From assembly GCA_024231855.1 (NCBI GenBank), contig JAAEQD010000273.1:33523-97522 (forward strand): a stretch of 64,000 nucleotides of DNA, in the 5' to 3' direction. Source of the stretch: Candidatus Zixiibacteriota bacterium. GTDB taxonomy: Bacteria > Zixibacteria > MSB-5A5 > UBA10806 > 4484-95. This document shows, piece after piece, positions 35,383 to 44,397 of this stretch (the stretch's first letter is position 1; each line of letters starts with the position of its first letter). A program made the position numbers and the translations under genes. Under the pieces are notes generated by a model. The model searched no databases and was not told the DNA's origin. It saw only the letters and a list, made by a program, of their open reading frames with translations.

Positions 35383-36705
35383 TTATTGTTTACCGACAAT
35401 TGAAACGTATTTCCTGTCTTCGGTAAACTCACGCTTGATGAATTGATTGACTTGATCGAGCGTGATTCGATCAGCCATGGCGATCAGATCCAGAGGATAG
35501 CGATAGTTATAGCCGACATATTCAAAGTAAGCCATATTGTTGGCTCGATTGGATTTGCGGTCTATACGGTAGATCATGCTGTTTTTCATATTCACTTTGG
35601 CGTCACGAAGTTCATCCTCGGTTATGCCATCGGTTACAAGCATACTCCATTCGCGATTTAAAGATTCCAGGGCGATCTTAACCTTCGAAGTATCAGTGCC
35701 GATAGCGGCCCGGAACAGGGAGCCGTATTTGTCCGTGGTATATTGAGTGTAAACAGCGTAGGCCAGTTTCTCTTTCTGGCGAAGATACCATAGTCTCGAC
35801 CCGACATTGGCGCCCATGATTTCATTAAGCAGAATGACATAGGGCGCTTCGTTAGCTTCAAGATGTTCCAGCATCACACCCCAATAGATGAATGACTGAT
35901 TTCGGTCGAACTTAATGAAACCGGTTTTGGTATCTTGCAAATCAAACACCGGCGCGGAAACAGTATCGGCATCGGCCTTAATATCGCTGAGCCGGTTCTT
36001 AATCATGTCTTCGATCTGTTTGACAGTTAAATCAGAAGCCACCGAAAATATCAGATTCTTGCCGCCGACATATTTTTGATAATGTTCTCTGATATCAGTC
36101 GCGGTCACCCGGGCGATAGATTGTTCGGTGCCCAAAGTCGGTAAGCCATAGCTCCGATCGCCATAAGCCGTTTTCCAGAACAGTTTACTGGAGGCTTGCG
36201 ACTGGCTATCGTTGGAAGCCTTTATACTGCCTTCGACCTCGTTTTTCAATTTGGTCAATTCATCTTCGGGGAAAGTCGGCGATATCAGCGATTGTGATAT
36301 AATTTCAAGCACCTGGTCGAAGTTTTCAGTCAGGGATGTAAACGAGATGGCGCTATAATCCCTGAAACATGTCGCAGAGACATTGGCACCGAGGAAATCG
36401 AGTTGCTCGGTTATCACCGAGGCGGTCATTTTGTCATTACCCTTTAAAAGCATCCGGATCATCAGGTTTGTGATGCCGTTGTTATCCTCGGTTTCGGTTA
36501 AGACACCGCCGCCGATAAGAAATCGGCCGGACGAAAGCGAAGTAGACTGATCATGATTGAATAATACTTTAATACCGTTTACCATCTGGGTTTTCCCGTA
36601 TCCGTCGTCGCCGATATCGATTTTACCGCACTCTTTGCCGCAGCCGAATAATAGCAAGCCGGCCAACAGGATAACTACCGGTAGAATTTTAATAATCGTT
36701 TTCAT
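35383..36705 (-). CDS. M16 peptidase-family subunit, inactive type, lipoprotein
   Basis: A 440-residue M16 (pitrilysin/insulinase-fold) protein. The N-terminus has a membrane segment ending LLLFGCGKE, a good lipobox. The region that should carry HxxEH reads NLMIRMLLKGNDKM, so it lacks zinc-binding residues and is the non-catalytic partner. The C-terminal half (FIYWGVMLEHLEANEAPYVILLNEIMGANVGSRLW) holds the conserved M16 C-domain features. It overlaps the catalytic partner gene by 4 bases. Heterodimers of this kind are common in bacteria. Confidence 0.87.
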   Translation of the reverse strand: MKTIIKILPVVILLAGLLLFGCGKECGKIDIGDDGYGKTQMVNGIKVLFNHDQSTSLSSGRFLIGGGVLTETEDNNGITNLMIRMLLKGNDKMTASVITEQLDFLGANVSATCFRDYSAISFTSLTENFDQVLEIISQSLISPTFPEDELTKLKNEVEGSIKASNDSQSQASSKLFWKTAYGDRSYGLPTLGTEQSIARVTATDIREHYQKYVGGKNLIFSVASDLTVKQIEDMIKNRLSDIKADADTVSAPVFDLQDTKTGFIKFDRNQSFIYWGVMLEHLEANEAPYVILLNEIMGANVGSRLWYLRQKEKLAYAVYTQYTTDKYGSLFRAAIGTDTSKVKIALESLNREWSMLVTDGITEDELRDAKVNMKNSMIYRIDRKSNRANNMAYFEYVGYNYRYPLDLIAMADRITLDQVNQFIKREFTEDRKYVSIVGKQ

Positions 36706-37994
36706 TTTGGCACCACCATTGTTTTAACATACGAGTCGGTGTTGAGATACTTACCGGCCATCGAATTTAATTCAACCAGCGTAACCTTTTCGACGTTATC
36801 AGGGTAGTTTTCGACAAACTTATATCCAATAAAGGAATCATATTCGGCGTATTTGTCGGCCAGATCGAGGCCTCTTTCAAGCGAAGCATAATGATTGGTC
36901 TTAAGCTTGTTTTTTGCTTTGCGAAGTTCCTTTTCGGTGAAGCCGTTTTCTATAACATCAGTTAATACTTCATTGATAGCTTCTTCCACTAGAGAGATAT
37001 TAGCCGGATCAAGCCGAGCTGTCGAGGCGACTATTCCCTCGTACTTATTCGTCTCAAAAAAGAAACTGATGGAATATACCAGGCTTTGCTCATCGATGAG
37101 TTTTTTCCAGAGCCGGCTGGACTGCCCGCTGCCTATGATAGTCGCCATAATATCAAGCGGATATTGATCCGGGCTATCGGCCTTTGGGCCAATCGAACTC
37201 ATCATCAGATAAGCTTGCGCGATATCCTTCTTGATCTCGATCTCGATAATTTTATCCCGAACCGGCGGCAAACTGTAATTATCTTTGGCCTCATCGCCTC
37301 TTGGAAAGCCCGCGAAATTTTTCTTGACCAATTCCAGGGTAGCGACCGCGTCGAAATCGCCGACAATTACCATTGTCATGTTGTTGGGCGCGTAATATCG
37401 TTTGTAATAAGCGTAGACCGAATCACGTGGGACATTGCTGACACGCTCTTTTGTACCTAACACATTTTTCGAATAAGGATGATCGCCGAAAAGAGCTTTC
37501 AGCGCCGAACGATATACCTTGGCGCCGGGATTATCCTCGGAAATATTTATTTCCTCCAGCACGGCTTGCCGTTCCTTATCCATCTCGGCTTCAGGGAAAT
37601 TGGAGCGAAACAGCATATCAGCGTGAATCTCCAGCGCGAATTCGATATTTTCATTGGGCAGCGAGATCACGAAATCGGTCCAATCCGCCGATGTGTAGCC
37701 GTTGAAATAGGCTCCGTGTTTTTTCATCGCGTCCCCGAGTTCTTCGCCGGTCATCTTCTCGGTACCACGAAAAAGAATCAGATGCTCCAGAAGATGGGTC
37801 GCGCCATCGAAGAAATCGGTTTCATTCTTGGCGCCTACCTTAATCGTGGTAGAGATATTTACCTGCGGAACCTGATGATTCTCCAGAATCATTACTCTCA
37901 GGCCGTTATCCAGCTCCGTAATCTGCCACTGGGCCGAAAAGCTCATTCCCGGCAAAAGCAGAAGCAGGCAAGCCGCCATTAGTATTAGCCGCAT
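36702..37994 (-). CDS. M16 peptidase, catalytic subunit, exported
   Basis: A 430-residue M16 zinc peptidase with a Sec signal (LILMAACLLLLLPGMSFS). The zinc site HLLEH lies in DGATHLLEHLILFRGTEKM, with the distal Glu around residue 146 in the AEMDKERQAVLEEINISEDN helix. It is expected to degrade peptides in the periplasm with the lipoprotein subunit encoded next. AGGAGT precedes the ATG. Family and pairing are clear; the substrate is unknown. Confidence 0.9.
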   Translation of the reverse strand: MRLILMAACLLLLLPGMSFSAQWQITELDNGLRVMILENHQVPQVNISTTIKVGAKNETDFFDGATHLLEHLILFRGTEKMTGEELGDAMKKHGAYFNGYTSADWTDFVISLPNENIEFALEIHADMLFRSNFPEAEMDKERQAVLEEINISEDNPGAKVYRSALKALFGDHPYSKNVLGTKERVSNVPRDSVYAYYKRYYAPNNMTMVIVGDFDAVATLELVKKNFAGFPRGDEAKDNYSLPPVRDKIIEIEIKKDIAQAYLMMSSIGPKADSPDQYPLDIMATIIGSGQSSRLWKKLIDEQSLVYSISFFFETNKYEGIVASTARLDPANISLVEEAINEVLTDVIENGFTEKELRKAKNKLKTNHYASLERGLDLADKYAEYDSFIGYKFVENYPDNVEKVTLVELNSMAGKYLNTDSYVKTMVVPK

Positions 37995-38431
37995 AATTGG
38001 ACTCCTGTTTGATATTTGTTATTGGTTCGCGTTTTAATCCAAATTTTATAAAATAACAACAATCGAATATACATCACGGGTTTCAAAGTTTTGCACATTT
38101 TTAAACATACGTAACAATAATAATATGGTTTTACTTTATTAATTCAAAGTGGTTTTTTTACTTATAGCTGTTTTAACTGTATCTATCTACGGGTTATGTA
38201 ACGAGCTTAATATTGAACAGATCGCTAATGGAATTCTCCGGCTAATCAGGCAACGCGCCGTCCAGGTAAATACATCATGAAGCATATTTATAGCAGCTTG
38301 ACCGCAGGAACAAGAAACTATTATTCGGATGAAATAACTGTCGTTTGCCGAACGGCTCAAAATATCACTTGACAAATAGGCCCATAATATTTTATATTAT
38401 ATATATATTTAGCTTTCAAATGGAGGTTCTA
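37995..38431. other. Intergenic region upstream of the FG-GAP protein
   Basis: About 440 bases between divergent genes, AT-rich. It contains the promoter at 38369-38398 for the downstream gene. The rest shows no supported gene; a 31-codon ATG frame at 38278-38373 has no ribosome binding site and was not annotated. Confidence 0.45.
38369..38398 (+). promoter_or_regulatory. Promoter of the FG-GAP sorted protein gene
   Basis: TTGACA, 17-18 bases, then TTATAT/TATATT, about 35 bases before the start codon. The AT-rich tract continues as TATATATAT towards the SD. Confidence 0.65.
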
Positions 38432-40150
38432 ATGAAAAATGTCATATTAACGATTTTATCATATTTGTTTTTTATCGGTATCGCTTCGGGGCAACTTACA
38501 TTCGAGGAAGTTTCTCAGCAATGGAATATTACAGAAAGCGAATTTTCTACGGGAGTAGCTATTCTTGACTTGGACGGGGATGAAATTAATGAAATTCTAT
38601 TCGTTAATGTTAATACACAAAGTCGTCTTTATAAATGGAATGGCTCGTTTTATGATGAAGTCAGTGATATTTACGGAGTACAAGAATCTGATACCCATCT
38701 TAATATTACAGTTGCCGATGTTAATAAGGACCGTTTTCCCGATTTTTTCATATCCGGAGATCCGGACCAATCGGGCAGGTTTTACGTCAACAACGGTATG
38801 CCGCCTCTTTTTGAAATGTCTAATGAATATAATCTGCGGAACACCTTTGGCCCCGGAAGCGCGTTTTTTCAGATGCTATCGAACGGGGCGATAACCGTGT
38901 TAACCGGCACTCAACTTATGGTTCTACAGGGCGGAACATTCGTTAATATCGCGGAAGGTTCCGGATTCGAAGGATTAGAGAACGTTCGTACGCCGTTGTT
39001 TTTCGACCTGGACGGCGATATTGACGATGATATATTTATCGCCCATAACTGGGAATGTAACGATGGCTCTTTATTCAGAAATAATGGCGATGGTACTTTC
39101 ACCGATATTACCTACAATACCGACGAGCAAGGATTTGGCTATGGCCAGGGTGTCACTTTTGGCGATATAGATAACGACGGTGACTTCGATCTCTACCTGA
39201 CCTCGGGATTCGGGGAGAATTCTATGTGGGCAAATGATGGTACCGGCTATTTCGAAAATATTACGGATTATACCAATACCGGTGTTGGCGGGTACAGCAG
39301 AGGCGCCGCGTTTGGAGATTTCAATAACGATGGTTATCTTGATCTTTTCGTTAATCGTGGCACAGCTACCAATATTCTGTTTATGAACAACGGCCTGGGT
39401 TCGTTTTATGATTATAGCGAGCAGGCCGGCGTAATGGATGTTTACAATGGAGCGGGTTGCGCTGTGGGAGATCTGAATAACGATGGTCATCTTGATATAG
39501 TGGCCGCTAATTTGGATTATCACCGTAATTTAGCATATATTAATCAAAGCGAAGATACCTCGTTTATAAAAGTTAAACTCGTCGGTCAATATCGTAATAC
39601 GCTGGCTCTCGGAGCTATCTTAAAATTATACTCGTTCGATGATGAACAAGAGGTTATTGTAGGTATGCGTGAAATATCGAGCCTTTCTTCAATATACTCG
39701 GTTAATGAGTTGACTGCTCATTTTGGCACGGGAAACCATGAGGATTTGGGATTACGAGTTGTTTTTAAATCTATGGCAATAGTCGATACGGCTGGACTTA
39801 GACCGGGTCAGACAATCGTTATTTATGAGCCGGGTGTTGTATCGATAGACGAGCCAGAACCAAAGCTGCCTTACCAAACGCTTATAATAGACGCGTATCC
39901 AAATCCATTCAATAATTCCATCGCGATAAACATAAGTAACGGCAGTTCGGACATTTATGATCTTAAAATCTATAACGTTCTCGGTCGATTAGTAAGAAAA
40001 ACTCAAATCCGGAATACCAACCCATCATCGGTTAAGTTTATATGGAATGCGACTGATGATTACGGTCAATATGTGCCAAGCGGATTATACTTTGTTAACG
40101 TAGTAAATGGCGATGATAAGACTGTAAAGAAAGTTATATTACTAAAATAG
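38432..40150 (+). CDS. Secreted FG-GAP/VCBS repeat protein with ASPIC/UnbV-like and sorting domains
   Basis: A 572-residue secreted protein. A signal peptide (VILTILSYLFFIGIASG) is followed by FG-GAP/VCBS repeats with calcium-binding motifs: LDLDGDEINEILF, VNKDRFPDFFI, DLDGDIDDDIFI, DIDNDGDFDLYL, DFNNDGYLDLFV and DLNNDGHLDIVA. Residues ~385-475 resemble the ASPIC/UnbV domain. The last ~85 residues are a YPNPFN sorting domain (DAYPNPFNNSIAINI ... VPSGLYFVNVV). A beta-propeller displayed on the cell surface is likely. Start: ATG at 38432 with GGAGG 6 bases upstream; the in-frame upstream extension has no SD. Confidence 0.88.
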   Translation: MKNVILTILSYLFFIGIASGQLTFEEVSQQWNITESEFSTGVAILDLDGDEINEILFVNVNTQSRLYKWNGSFYDEVSDIYGVQESDTHLNITVADVNKDRFPDFFISGDPDQSGRFYVNNGMPPLFEMSNEYNLRNTFGPGSAFFQMLSNGAITVLTGTQLMVLQGGTFVNIAEGSGFEGLENVRTPLFFDLDGDIDDDIFIAHNWECNDGSLFRNNGDGTFTDITYNTDEQGFGYGQGVTFGDIDNDGDFDLYLTSGFGENSMWANDGTGYFENITDYTNTGVGGYSRGAAFGDFNNDGYLDLFVNRGTATNILFMNNGLGSFYDYSEQAGVMDVYNGAGCAVGDLNNDGHLDIVAANLDYHRNLAYINQSEDTSFIKVKLVGQYRNTLALGAILKLYSFDDEQEVIVGMREISSLSSIYSVNELTAHFGTGNHEDLGLRVVFKSMAIVDTAGLRPGQTIVIYEPGVVSIDEPEPKLPYQTLIIDAYPNPFNNSIAINISNGSSDIYDLKIYNVLGRLVRKTQIRNTNPSSVKFIWNATDDYGQYVPSGLYFVNVVNGDDKTVKKVILLK

Positions 40151-40436
40151 GCCATAATCCGTATTGTCAAACCATGACCCCGGAGTTATCAGTCCGATTT
40201 AACTAATCTTTGCTTGATATATTGTTGATTATATTAGACCCTGATATTTTTACTTATTGCCGTTATTCGCGTGGCTCACAATTTATATGTGGCAATGCAA
40301 ACGAATTTGTCGCAATAATTTAATCACAATGAGCTTATTGCGCCAATTAAACGATTTTACTTATGTAAAGAGAAACCGGAACGACAAATACCTCGTATGC
40401 TATATATATTTGATCAAATGAAAGGAGCTTGTTCTT

Positions 40437-41273
40437 ATGGCAATCGAATTTCGTCCCTCACGAAAAGCAATAGAATTAGCCTTGAACCAGATGAAAGCCG
40501 ATGGGATAGCCGGCCCTGACGCCTATTTCGATTACGACGCTCCCGGTGGCTTGATGCAGGCAGTTACCTATCGAGAACCCTCTTTTGTTTATCGGCTGGG
40601 CAGGACCTCCGCCGAGGAAGAGATTGTCGATGACGCGCTTGAGCTTCTGAAATCCCATAAGCTAATCGGATCGGATGCTTCCTATAATAAAGAAGCCGTG
40701 GTTCTACATCGAAAAGAAGTAAAGGAAAAATTTAAAGGATCATGGACCAGTTTAAGTCCGACTATGGAGCGGCTGATGTATATGCTTACCAGCGTGAGAC
40801 AGCCGCAACGATTGATCGAGCTGGGCAGTTTCTGGGGCTATACACTGGCCTGGTTCGCCGGCCCCTGTATCGGCCCGCATAAAAGTTTTGACGCCAAAAA
40901 GATATTTGGTATCGATATCGATGTTAAAATGACTGACCAGGCACACGAGAATTTCGCTAAATTCGATGGCTGTCAGTCGGTAAAGCTAATCGGGGAGGAC
41001 GCGCAAGTGGCTCTTGAAAGGCTCGATGGGCCGTTCGACTTCGTTTATATCGAGGCTAAATCGGAAAACCATGATGGCATGTACCTGACCCTGCTCAAGC
41101 AGATGTATGACAAACTGCCCAAAGGCGCCTGGGTTATGGCCCATGACAATTACGACTGGTCTTTTGCCGAAGAGATGAAAGCGTATCTGCCCTGGGTCCG
41201 GGATAAAGCCCACTTTTCCGAGAGCATCGCCTTTGATATCGATCACTGTGGAATCGAACTATCGATAAAATAA
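40437..41273 (+). CDS. Class I SAM-dependent methyltransferase (O-methyltransferase-like)
   Basis: A 278-residue Rossmann-fold methyltransferase. The SAM-binding motif I is RLIELGSFWGYTLAWFA, motif II is KIFGIDIDVKMTDQA, and the FDFVYIEAKSENHDGMYL segment matches the metal-binding/catalytic region of catechol-type O-methyltransferases. MAHDNYDW follows. The N-terminal ~100 residues are extra and unrecognised. The acceptor is unknown. AAAGGAG precedes the ATG. It is flanked by a different secreted protein and a regulator, so it may be monocistronic. Confidence 0.8.
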   Translation: MAIEFRPSRKAIELALNQMKADGIAGPDAYFDYDAPGGLMQAVTYREPSFVYRLGRTSAEEEIVDDALELLKSHKLIGSDASYNKEAVVLHRKEVKEKFKGSWTSLSPTMERLMYMLTSVRQPQRLIELGSFWGYTLAWFAGPCIGPHKSFDAKKIFGIDIDVKMTDQAHENFAKFDGCQSVKLIGEDAQVALERLDGPFDFVYIEAKSENHDGMYLTLLKQMYDKLPKGAWVMAHDNYDWSFAEEMKAYLPWVRDKAHFSESIAFDIDHCGIELSIK

Positions 41274-41297
41274 ACACCTGCACAGCATAAATTATTC

Positions 41298-41326
41298 TTG
41301 ACATAATTATCTACTAGATATATACT
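41298..41326 (+). promoter_or_regulatory. Near-consensus sigma70 promoter of the 41376 regulator
   Basis: TTGACA, 17 bases, TATACT, about 50 bases before the ATG. One of the best promoter matches in the window. Confidence 0.8.
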
Positions 41327-41375
41327 TCATTATTATTATAGTATATTAATACCACACCTTAATAAAGGACCGGGT

Positions 41376-41972
41376 ATGGATTTCAATGCTGCCGCAAAAT
41401 TAGGGACTTATATATCAAAGGATTACGCTGAGGCTTTTCTAAGACTACTGGCAAATTATCAAGATATCTCGGCATCGGAAGCCGCCTCGAGGTTGGGCTT
41501 GCATATCAGTACAGCTCAGGATTTCCTGGAGGCGATGGTATCTCTGGATATCGTTTCCAAAAAAGAGGTACTCGAAAAGAAGCGGCCATATTTCCGCTAC
41601 TCTTTGACTAATGAAAAAATCCTTATGGAAATCGATCTCTCAGCTTTGAAAACCAAACAGGTTGATGAGGAACTATTCAGGAAAATCAGAGAGAGTAAAG
41701 ATGCCGGCGCCAGGTTCTCGACCGCTAAAAGTAATGATTGTATCAGCAACGTGACTATTTGGACCGGCGAAGGCCGGGCCAGGGTGGAAAGGCGTATAAA
41801 CCTGACTACCCGGCAAGGCCGATTCTTATACCATCTGCCGCTTCCCGATGCCGAACATCAGAGTATCAGCGTGATCATGTACAGAGCCGATATCGATGAC
41901 GCAATTGCCCCGGAGATACTCGACATTGTGGATTTGTTGGAGAAAAGCGGGATTATTGAGATTAGGCAGTAG
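41376..41972 (+). CDS. Winged-helix DNA-binding regulator
   Basis: A 198-residue protein. Residues ~18-75 form a helix-turn-helix with the ArsR/MarR-like pattern (FLRLLANYQDISASEAASRLGLHISTAQDFLEAM), followed by a wing (KRPYFRYSLTNEK). The C-terminal ~100 residues are an unrecognised, beta-rich domain. It has its own near-consensus promoter and AAAGGA SD. The next gene, another HTH protein, starts 111 bases on with a nearly identical promoter. Target genes unknown. Confidence 0.75.
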   Translation: MDFNAAAKLGTYISKDYAEAFLRLLANYQDISASEAASRLGLHISTAQDFLEAMVSLDIVSKKEVLEKKRPYFRYSLTNEKILMEIDLSALKTKQVDEELFRKIRESKDAGARFSTAKSNDCISNVTIWTGEGRARVERRINLTTRQGRFLYHLPLPDAEHQSISVIMYRADIDDAIAPEILDIVDLLEKSGIIEIRQ

Positions 41973-42016
41973 TCGCAAACATGTGCTACTAATTTCGGAC
42001 ACCATCCATAAAGTCC

Positions 42017-42044
42017 TTGACAATACGTTATTATCCCCTATACT
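42017..42044 (+). promoter_or_regulatory. Near-consensus sigma70 promoter of the 42084 regulator
   Basis: TTGACA, 16 bases, TATACT, 39 bases before the ATG. Same boxes as the promoter at 41298-41326. Confidence 0.78.
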
Positions 42045-42083
42045 ACCTCATAGTAATATAACATACGCTAAAGGAGGTGTGTG

Positions 42084-42557
42084 ATGGCTGAAAATGAGAA
42101 TCTACCGGCTTTGAAATTCTATAGTACGGCTGAAATCGCCGAGATGATGAAGATGAATGTTCAGGTTATCGCCCGCAAACTGAAATACGGCGAGCTGATC
42201 GGTTATAAAATCGGCAAGGACTGGCGGGTGAAGGAATCGGATTTCCTGGAATGGCTGGAGAAGCACTCGAATAAGAATGTCATGGATCCCGGCCAGAAAA
42301 TCATAAATCGGTTCATGAAGAAGGGCAAATTCGAAATCCTGCCGGCCCAGCGCAAGAAAAGACGATATATTCTCGAATATATTCTCAAGCAATTCGAGAC
42401 CAACCAGGTTTACTCCGAGAAGGAAGTTAACGATATCATAATCGGCTTTCATGATGACTATTGCCGGGTGAGGCGCGAGTTCGTCGATGAGAAAATGATG
42501 TTCAGAAACGAGGGCAATTACCGTCGCAATGCCAGTTATAATTTTGGTAAGGAATAA
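42084..42557 (+). CDS. Excisionase-type HTH protein with DUF2087 domain
   Basis: A 157-residue DNA-binding protein. Residues ~10-58 are an excisionase/MerR-like HTH (FYSTAEIAEMMKMNVQVIARKLKYGELIGYKIGKDWRVKE). Residues ~70-140 match DUF2087 (RFMKKGKFEILPAQRKKRRYILEYI and SEKEVNDIIIGFHDDYCRVRREFVDEKMM), a domain usually found beside HTH regulators. AAGGAGG is 6 bases from the ATG at 42084 and only 3 from a GTG at 42081, so I chose 42084. Role unknown; expected cytoplasmic transcription factor. Confidence 0.82.
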   Translation: MAENENLPALKFYSTAEIAEMMKMNVQVIARKLKYGELIGYKIGKDWRVKESDFLEWLEKHSNKNVMDPGQKIINRFMKKGKFEILPAQRKKRRYILEYILKQFETNQVYSEKEVNDIIIGFHDDYCRVRREFVDEKMMFRNEGNYRRNASYNFGKE

Positions 42558-42581
42558 AAATCAATAATCCCCCTCGACCAA

Positions 42582-42617
42582 TTAAAAAACCCCTTCTCGG
42601 CGGAATCGAGAAGGGGG
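42582..42617 (-). terminator. Terminator of the small membrane protein gene
   Basis: A 10-bp stem CCCCTTCTCG / CGAGAAGGGG, followed on the - strand by TTTTTTAATT. It lies just downstream of the gene at 42655-43122. Confidence 0.8.
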
Positions 42618-42654
42618 AGAGAGAGAAGTGACGGGAAATTCTCTTTAACTTTTT

Positions 42655-43122
42655 TTAGCTTTTAGCCGTGGATAGGCCAGGCTGGCCGGCCGTATCACTT
42701 ACGGCCGAACGGTTAGATAGCCAGCCATAGCCAATCCCCAGAATCGCGCCATATATGATGTGTCCCATGAGACTCGGCATCATCTTGATAGCGGCAGCCA
42801 TAGTCCAGTTGACTCCCAGGCCCATACCCATAAACAGGGGCATCAAGGTTAGCGGACCCAGGAGCCACCAGAAACCGCCATAGAGCAAACCATAGCCCAA
42901 CCCGCTTTTTATCGAAGTGGCCAGTCGGCCGAGAACAAACGCAAAGGCTGAGCCGATAATCGCGCTGTTAACCATATGCACCGCCAAACCGGCTACTGCG
43001 GACGGTAAACCGACCATTTTACCGATCATCGGCAGCATGCCCATCATACCCATCATCATACCAAACACCAGACCGCCGGCGAGGCCGCCGTAAATTCCGT
43101 TAATGATCTGTTTTAATTTCAT
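42655..43122 (-). CDS. Gly/Met-rich small membrane protein
   Basis: A 155-residue hydrophobic protein with four predicted membrane segments and many glycine and methionine residues (IYGGLAGGLVFGMMMGMMGM, LAVHMVNSAIIGSAFAFVLG, LGYGLLYGGFWWLLGPLTLM, MGHIIYGAILGIGYGWLSN). It is probably an inner-membrane protein of unknown function. The methionine clusters could coordinate a soft metal, but this is speculative. It lies just downstream of the sigma/anti-sigma pair on the same strand. Confidence 0.72.
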   Translation of the reverse strand: MKLKQIINGIYGGLAGGLVFGMMMGMMGMLPMIGKMVGLPSAVAGLAVHMVNSAIIGSAFAFVLGRLATSIKSGLGYGLLYGGFWWLLGPLTLMPLFMGMGLGVNWTMAAAIKMMPSLMGHIIYGAILGIGYGWLSNRSAVSDTAGQPGLSTAKS

Positions 43123-43356
43123 CGTATTCTCCTTTTTTCGTTTACTGACTTTCTCTGTCTTTTATTTATTCAAAAATTCAAACCTTCTTTTCTTTCCGCT
43201 TTTGGTAGTTAGTCGATGATATTTGAAAATCGTTACAATCTTTTTTATTATAATTCGCGGTAAATCGATTGTAATTGAAAATAATAGCAGAACCTATAAG
43301 TGTAAGTGATTTATAATTCTTGGCTTAGGTGATATCAACGAGATAAATACAATAGC

Positions 43357-43659
43357 TTACTGATTATCTCTTAAGAATTTCTTAAGGCGTGCTTTAAAAT
43401 CGGGAGATAGAGAATCGGGCAGCTTTTTTTCCGCTTTATCGATATCGTCCAGGTATTTCCGGGCGGCCTGTTTTATCATGTTTAGTTGAATGCCATATTT
43501 CCGGCACCATTGACAAAATAGAATATGAAGTCTCATGCGCAGCCGTTTTTTAATCGAGAGTTTATGATCCATCGCTTCGGAGGTAAGTTGGGCGACTTCC
43601 TCGCACGATGCCATGTATGGCATCATTGTATTCATTAACATTATTTTCAATTTCATCAT
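43357..43659 (-). CDS. Putative zinc-finger anti-sigma factor
   Basis: A 100-residue protein following an ECF sigma gene by 22 bases. It contains SCEEVAQLTSEAMDHKLSIKKRLRMRLHILFCQWCRKYG, the C...H...CxxC arrangement of the putative zinc-finger (zf-HC2) anti-sigma family. No membrane segment is visible, so it would be a soluble anti-sigma. The start is uncertain: I chose the ATG at 43659; the SD is weak. The TTG start of the long frame would overlap sigma. The C-terminal half is a charged helix (ARKYLDDIDKAEKKLP). Confidence 0.7.
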   Translation of the reverse strand: MMKLKIMLMNTMMPYMASCEEVAQLTSEAMDHKLSIKKRLRMRLHILFCQWCRKYGIQLNMIKQAARKYLDDIDKAEKKLPDSLSPDFKARLKKFLRDNQ

Positions 43660-43681
43660 TTTTTTGCTTTCAGCTAAAACA

Positions 43682-44290
43682 TCAACTTTTCTTCTCCAGC
43701 CAGTTAAGTTCAAGGCAGCGTCTTAATTGTTTGCGCGCGCGATGAAGCATTACCCGTATATTAGTCGCCGAGACATCCAATTTGTTACAGATTTCTTCGT
43801 TTTCGAATCCCTCGATTTCTCGAAGTACGTAAATATCGGCTATTTTTTTTGGGACCTGACTTAGGCAAGCCATTAGAAATTCCCAAAACTCATTGACTTC
43901 GCTTGAATTGGAAGAATCAATCGCCCAGTCGGCGGGTCTTCTGTTAATCTGCCATTGGCCAATATTCGCCCCCGATTGAGCGAAATCATCATCCGCTGAA
44001 GTATAATATGCATCGATATCCTCATGCTTGCTTTCGCGTTCCGATTTTCGAAAAAGATCGATTATTTTATTCTTCAGTATCCCTACCAGCCAGGTTTTCT
44101 CGGACGATTGACCGGCAAAATTAGAGCGTGCCTGAAGTGCCGCCAGAAAAGTCTCCTGTACGGCATCCTCGGCCTGACGCTTATCTCGAAGTCGGGCTAA
44201 GGCGTACCTATATAAGTAGTCGCCGTATTTATCAACCCAGGTATCGGGATCGGATAGGGGAGTGTTTCTATTATCGTCTTTTTCCGTCAT
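43682..44290 (-). CDS. RNA polymerase ECF-type sigma factor
   Basis: A 202-residue sigma70-family protein. Region 2 is at ~20-85 (YGDYLYRYALARLRDKRQAEDAVQETFLAAL, then FAGQSSEKTWLVGILKNKIIDLFRK). Region 4 is at ~140-190 (LSQVPKKIADIYVLREIEGFENEEICNKLDVSATNIRVMLHRARKQLR). A ~50-residue linker separates them. It is paired with a downstream zinc-finger anti-sigma candidate. No SD is visible; a TATAAT at 44305-44310 lies about 14 bases upstream of the ATG, implying a short or absent leader. The stimulus is unknown. Confidence 0.9.
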   Translation of the reverse strand: MTEKDDNRNTPLSDPDTWVDKYGDYLYRYALARLRDKRQAEDAVQETFLAALQARSNFAGQSSEKTWLVGILKNKIIDLFRKSERESKHEDIDAYYTSADDDFAQSGANIGQWQINRRPADWAIDSSNSSEVNEFWEFLMACLSQVPKKIADIYVLREIEGFENEEICNKLDVSATNIRVMLHRARKQLRRCLELNWLEKKS

Positions 44291-44304
44291 CTAAGTATAG
44301 TGAT

Positions 44305-44310
44305 ATTATA
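44305..44310 (-). promoter_or_regulatory. TATAAT box close to the sigma start codon
   Basis: TATAAT on the - strand, 14 bases before the ATG. No convincing -35 element is present, so activation by another factor or autoregulation is possible. Confidence 0.4.
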
Positions 44311-44397
44311 TATAGCCAATATTCAATTCTTCTAGATCAGAATATTTTATTTCGGGATTAATTTCAAGCGATTTATCTGATCAGGTCTGAAAAGCGA

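Noticed and set aside
38278..38373. 31-codon + frame (MKHIYSSLTAG...)
   Set aside because: No ribosome binding site and no sequence features; likely chance.
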